From an uncultured Collinsella sp. (GTDB lineage: Bacteria > Actinomycetota > Coriobacteriia > Coriobacteriales > Coriobacteriaceae): a stretch of DNA of 5,294 nt. The notes beneath the pieces are model-generated. The model was given only the letters and a program-made list of their open reading frames with translations. It was not told the DNA's origin and ran no database searches. This document shows, piece after piece, positions 5,019 to 5,294 of this stretch; the stretch's first letter is position 1; each line of letters starts with the position of its first letter. The position numbers and the translations under genes are program-made. The DNA lies in the NCBI GenBank assembly GCA_905204635.1, contig CAJLAN010000130.1:1-5294 (forward strand), given 5' to 3'.

Positions 5019-5294
5019 CTACTGCGATGCAATCTGCGCAAGACGAGTGCGTGCGACTGCCGCCTGACCGTAGGCGATGCAACCGTCATTGACGGGTACG
5101 GTGTGGGGGACAAGGACAGTAAAGCCTGCGCTTTTGAGCTCGCGGGTGAGGAGCTGGAGCAAAAGTCGGTTCATGAACACGCCGCCCGAGAGCGCGACGG
5201 TATCGATGCCTTCGCGCGCGCAGATTTCGCGTGCGATTCGTGCCGAAGAGCGCGCGATGGCGATATGGAAGTCGAGCGCGAGCCTGTAGGCGGG
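5019..5294 (-). CDS. hypF: Carbamoyltransferase HypF, C-terminal end (partial)
   Basis: The last 91 codons of a gene that enters from the right edge. The reading frame is open to the window end and stops with TAG at 5019-5021. The residues VALSGGVFMNRLLLQLL and, further on, VPHTVPVNDGCIAYGQA are the hallmark C-terminal part of the Kae1/TobZ-like domain of HypF. This domain takes carbamoyl adenylate formed from carbamoyl phosphate and ATP and passes the carbamoyl group to the HypE C-terminal cysteine. The N-terminal acylphosphatase, zinc-finger and YrdC domains would lie outside the window. hypF upstream of hypC on the same strand fits a hypFCDE order. Confidence 0.93.
   Translation of the reverse strand, partial: PAYRLALDFHIAIARSSARIAREICAREGIDTVALSGGVFMNRLLLQLLTRELKSAGFTVLVPHTVPVNDGCIAYGQAAVARTRLAQIASQ

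Overview
The window reads as a GC-rich actinobacterial chromosome segment, most plausibly a gut member of the Coriobacteriia such as Collinsella or a relative. The basis is high GC, the [NiFe]-hydrogenase maturation gene order, the IS110-type transposase and the style of the intergenic repeats. The assignment is inference, since no rRNA or other marker gene is present. All complete genes lie on the minus strand and are transcribed leftwards.

Right half (about 2393-5294): a hydrogenase maturation cluster in transcription order hypF (only its C-terminal 91 codons are inside the window), hypC, hypD, hypE. Together they build the Fe(CN)2CO centre of [NiFe] hydrogenases. HypF activates carbamoyl phosphate and loads the C-terminal cysteine of HypE. 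HypE dehydrates the product to a thiocyanate. The HypC-HypD complex holds the iron and accepts the cyanide ligands. hypC and hypD overlap by one base. hypD and hypE are separated by 84 bases containing a strong hairpin without a U-tract. hypA, hypB and hydrogenase subunits are not in view.

Centre (1619-2287): a HAD-family phosphatase of the phosphoglycolate phosphatase type, 105 bases behind hypE on the same strand.

Between that gene and the transposase (1124-1618) there are almost 500 bases without a convincing gene, but they are dense in structure. From right to left they hold: (a) an array of six 15-bp motifs in strictly alternating orientation at an exact 31-bp period (1407-1576), whose last pair forms a 48-bp near-palindrome; (b) two tandem units of about 27 bp, each bounded by GGCA...TGCC (1335-1386); (c) the presumed left end of the IS110 element (about 1124-1271), where a bridge RNA would be expected. 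The alternating array resembles the BIME/REP clusters of other bacteria in layout, but I do not recognise its sequence as a named family.

Left end (1-1123): an IS110-family DEDD transposase whose last codons and stop lie antisense to what looks like a piece of an MFS transporter gene entering from the left edge. The transposase is probably cut short at its C-terminus, and the rest of the MFS gene is not seen on the other side of the element. This suggests a rearranged or decayed insertion.
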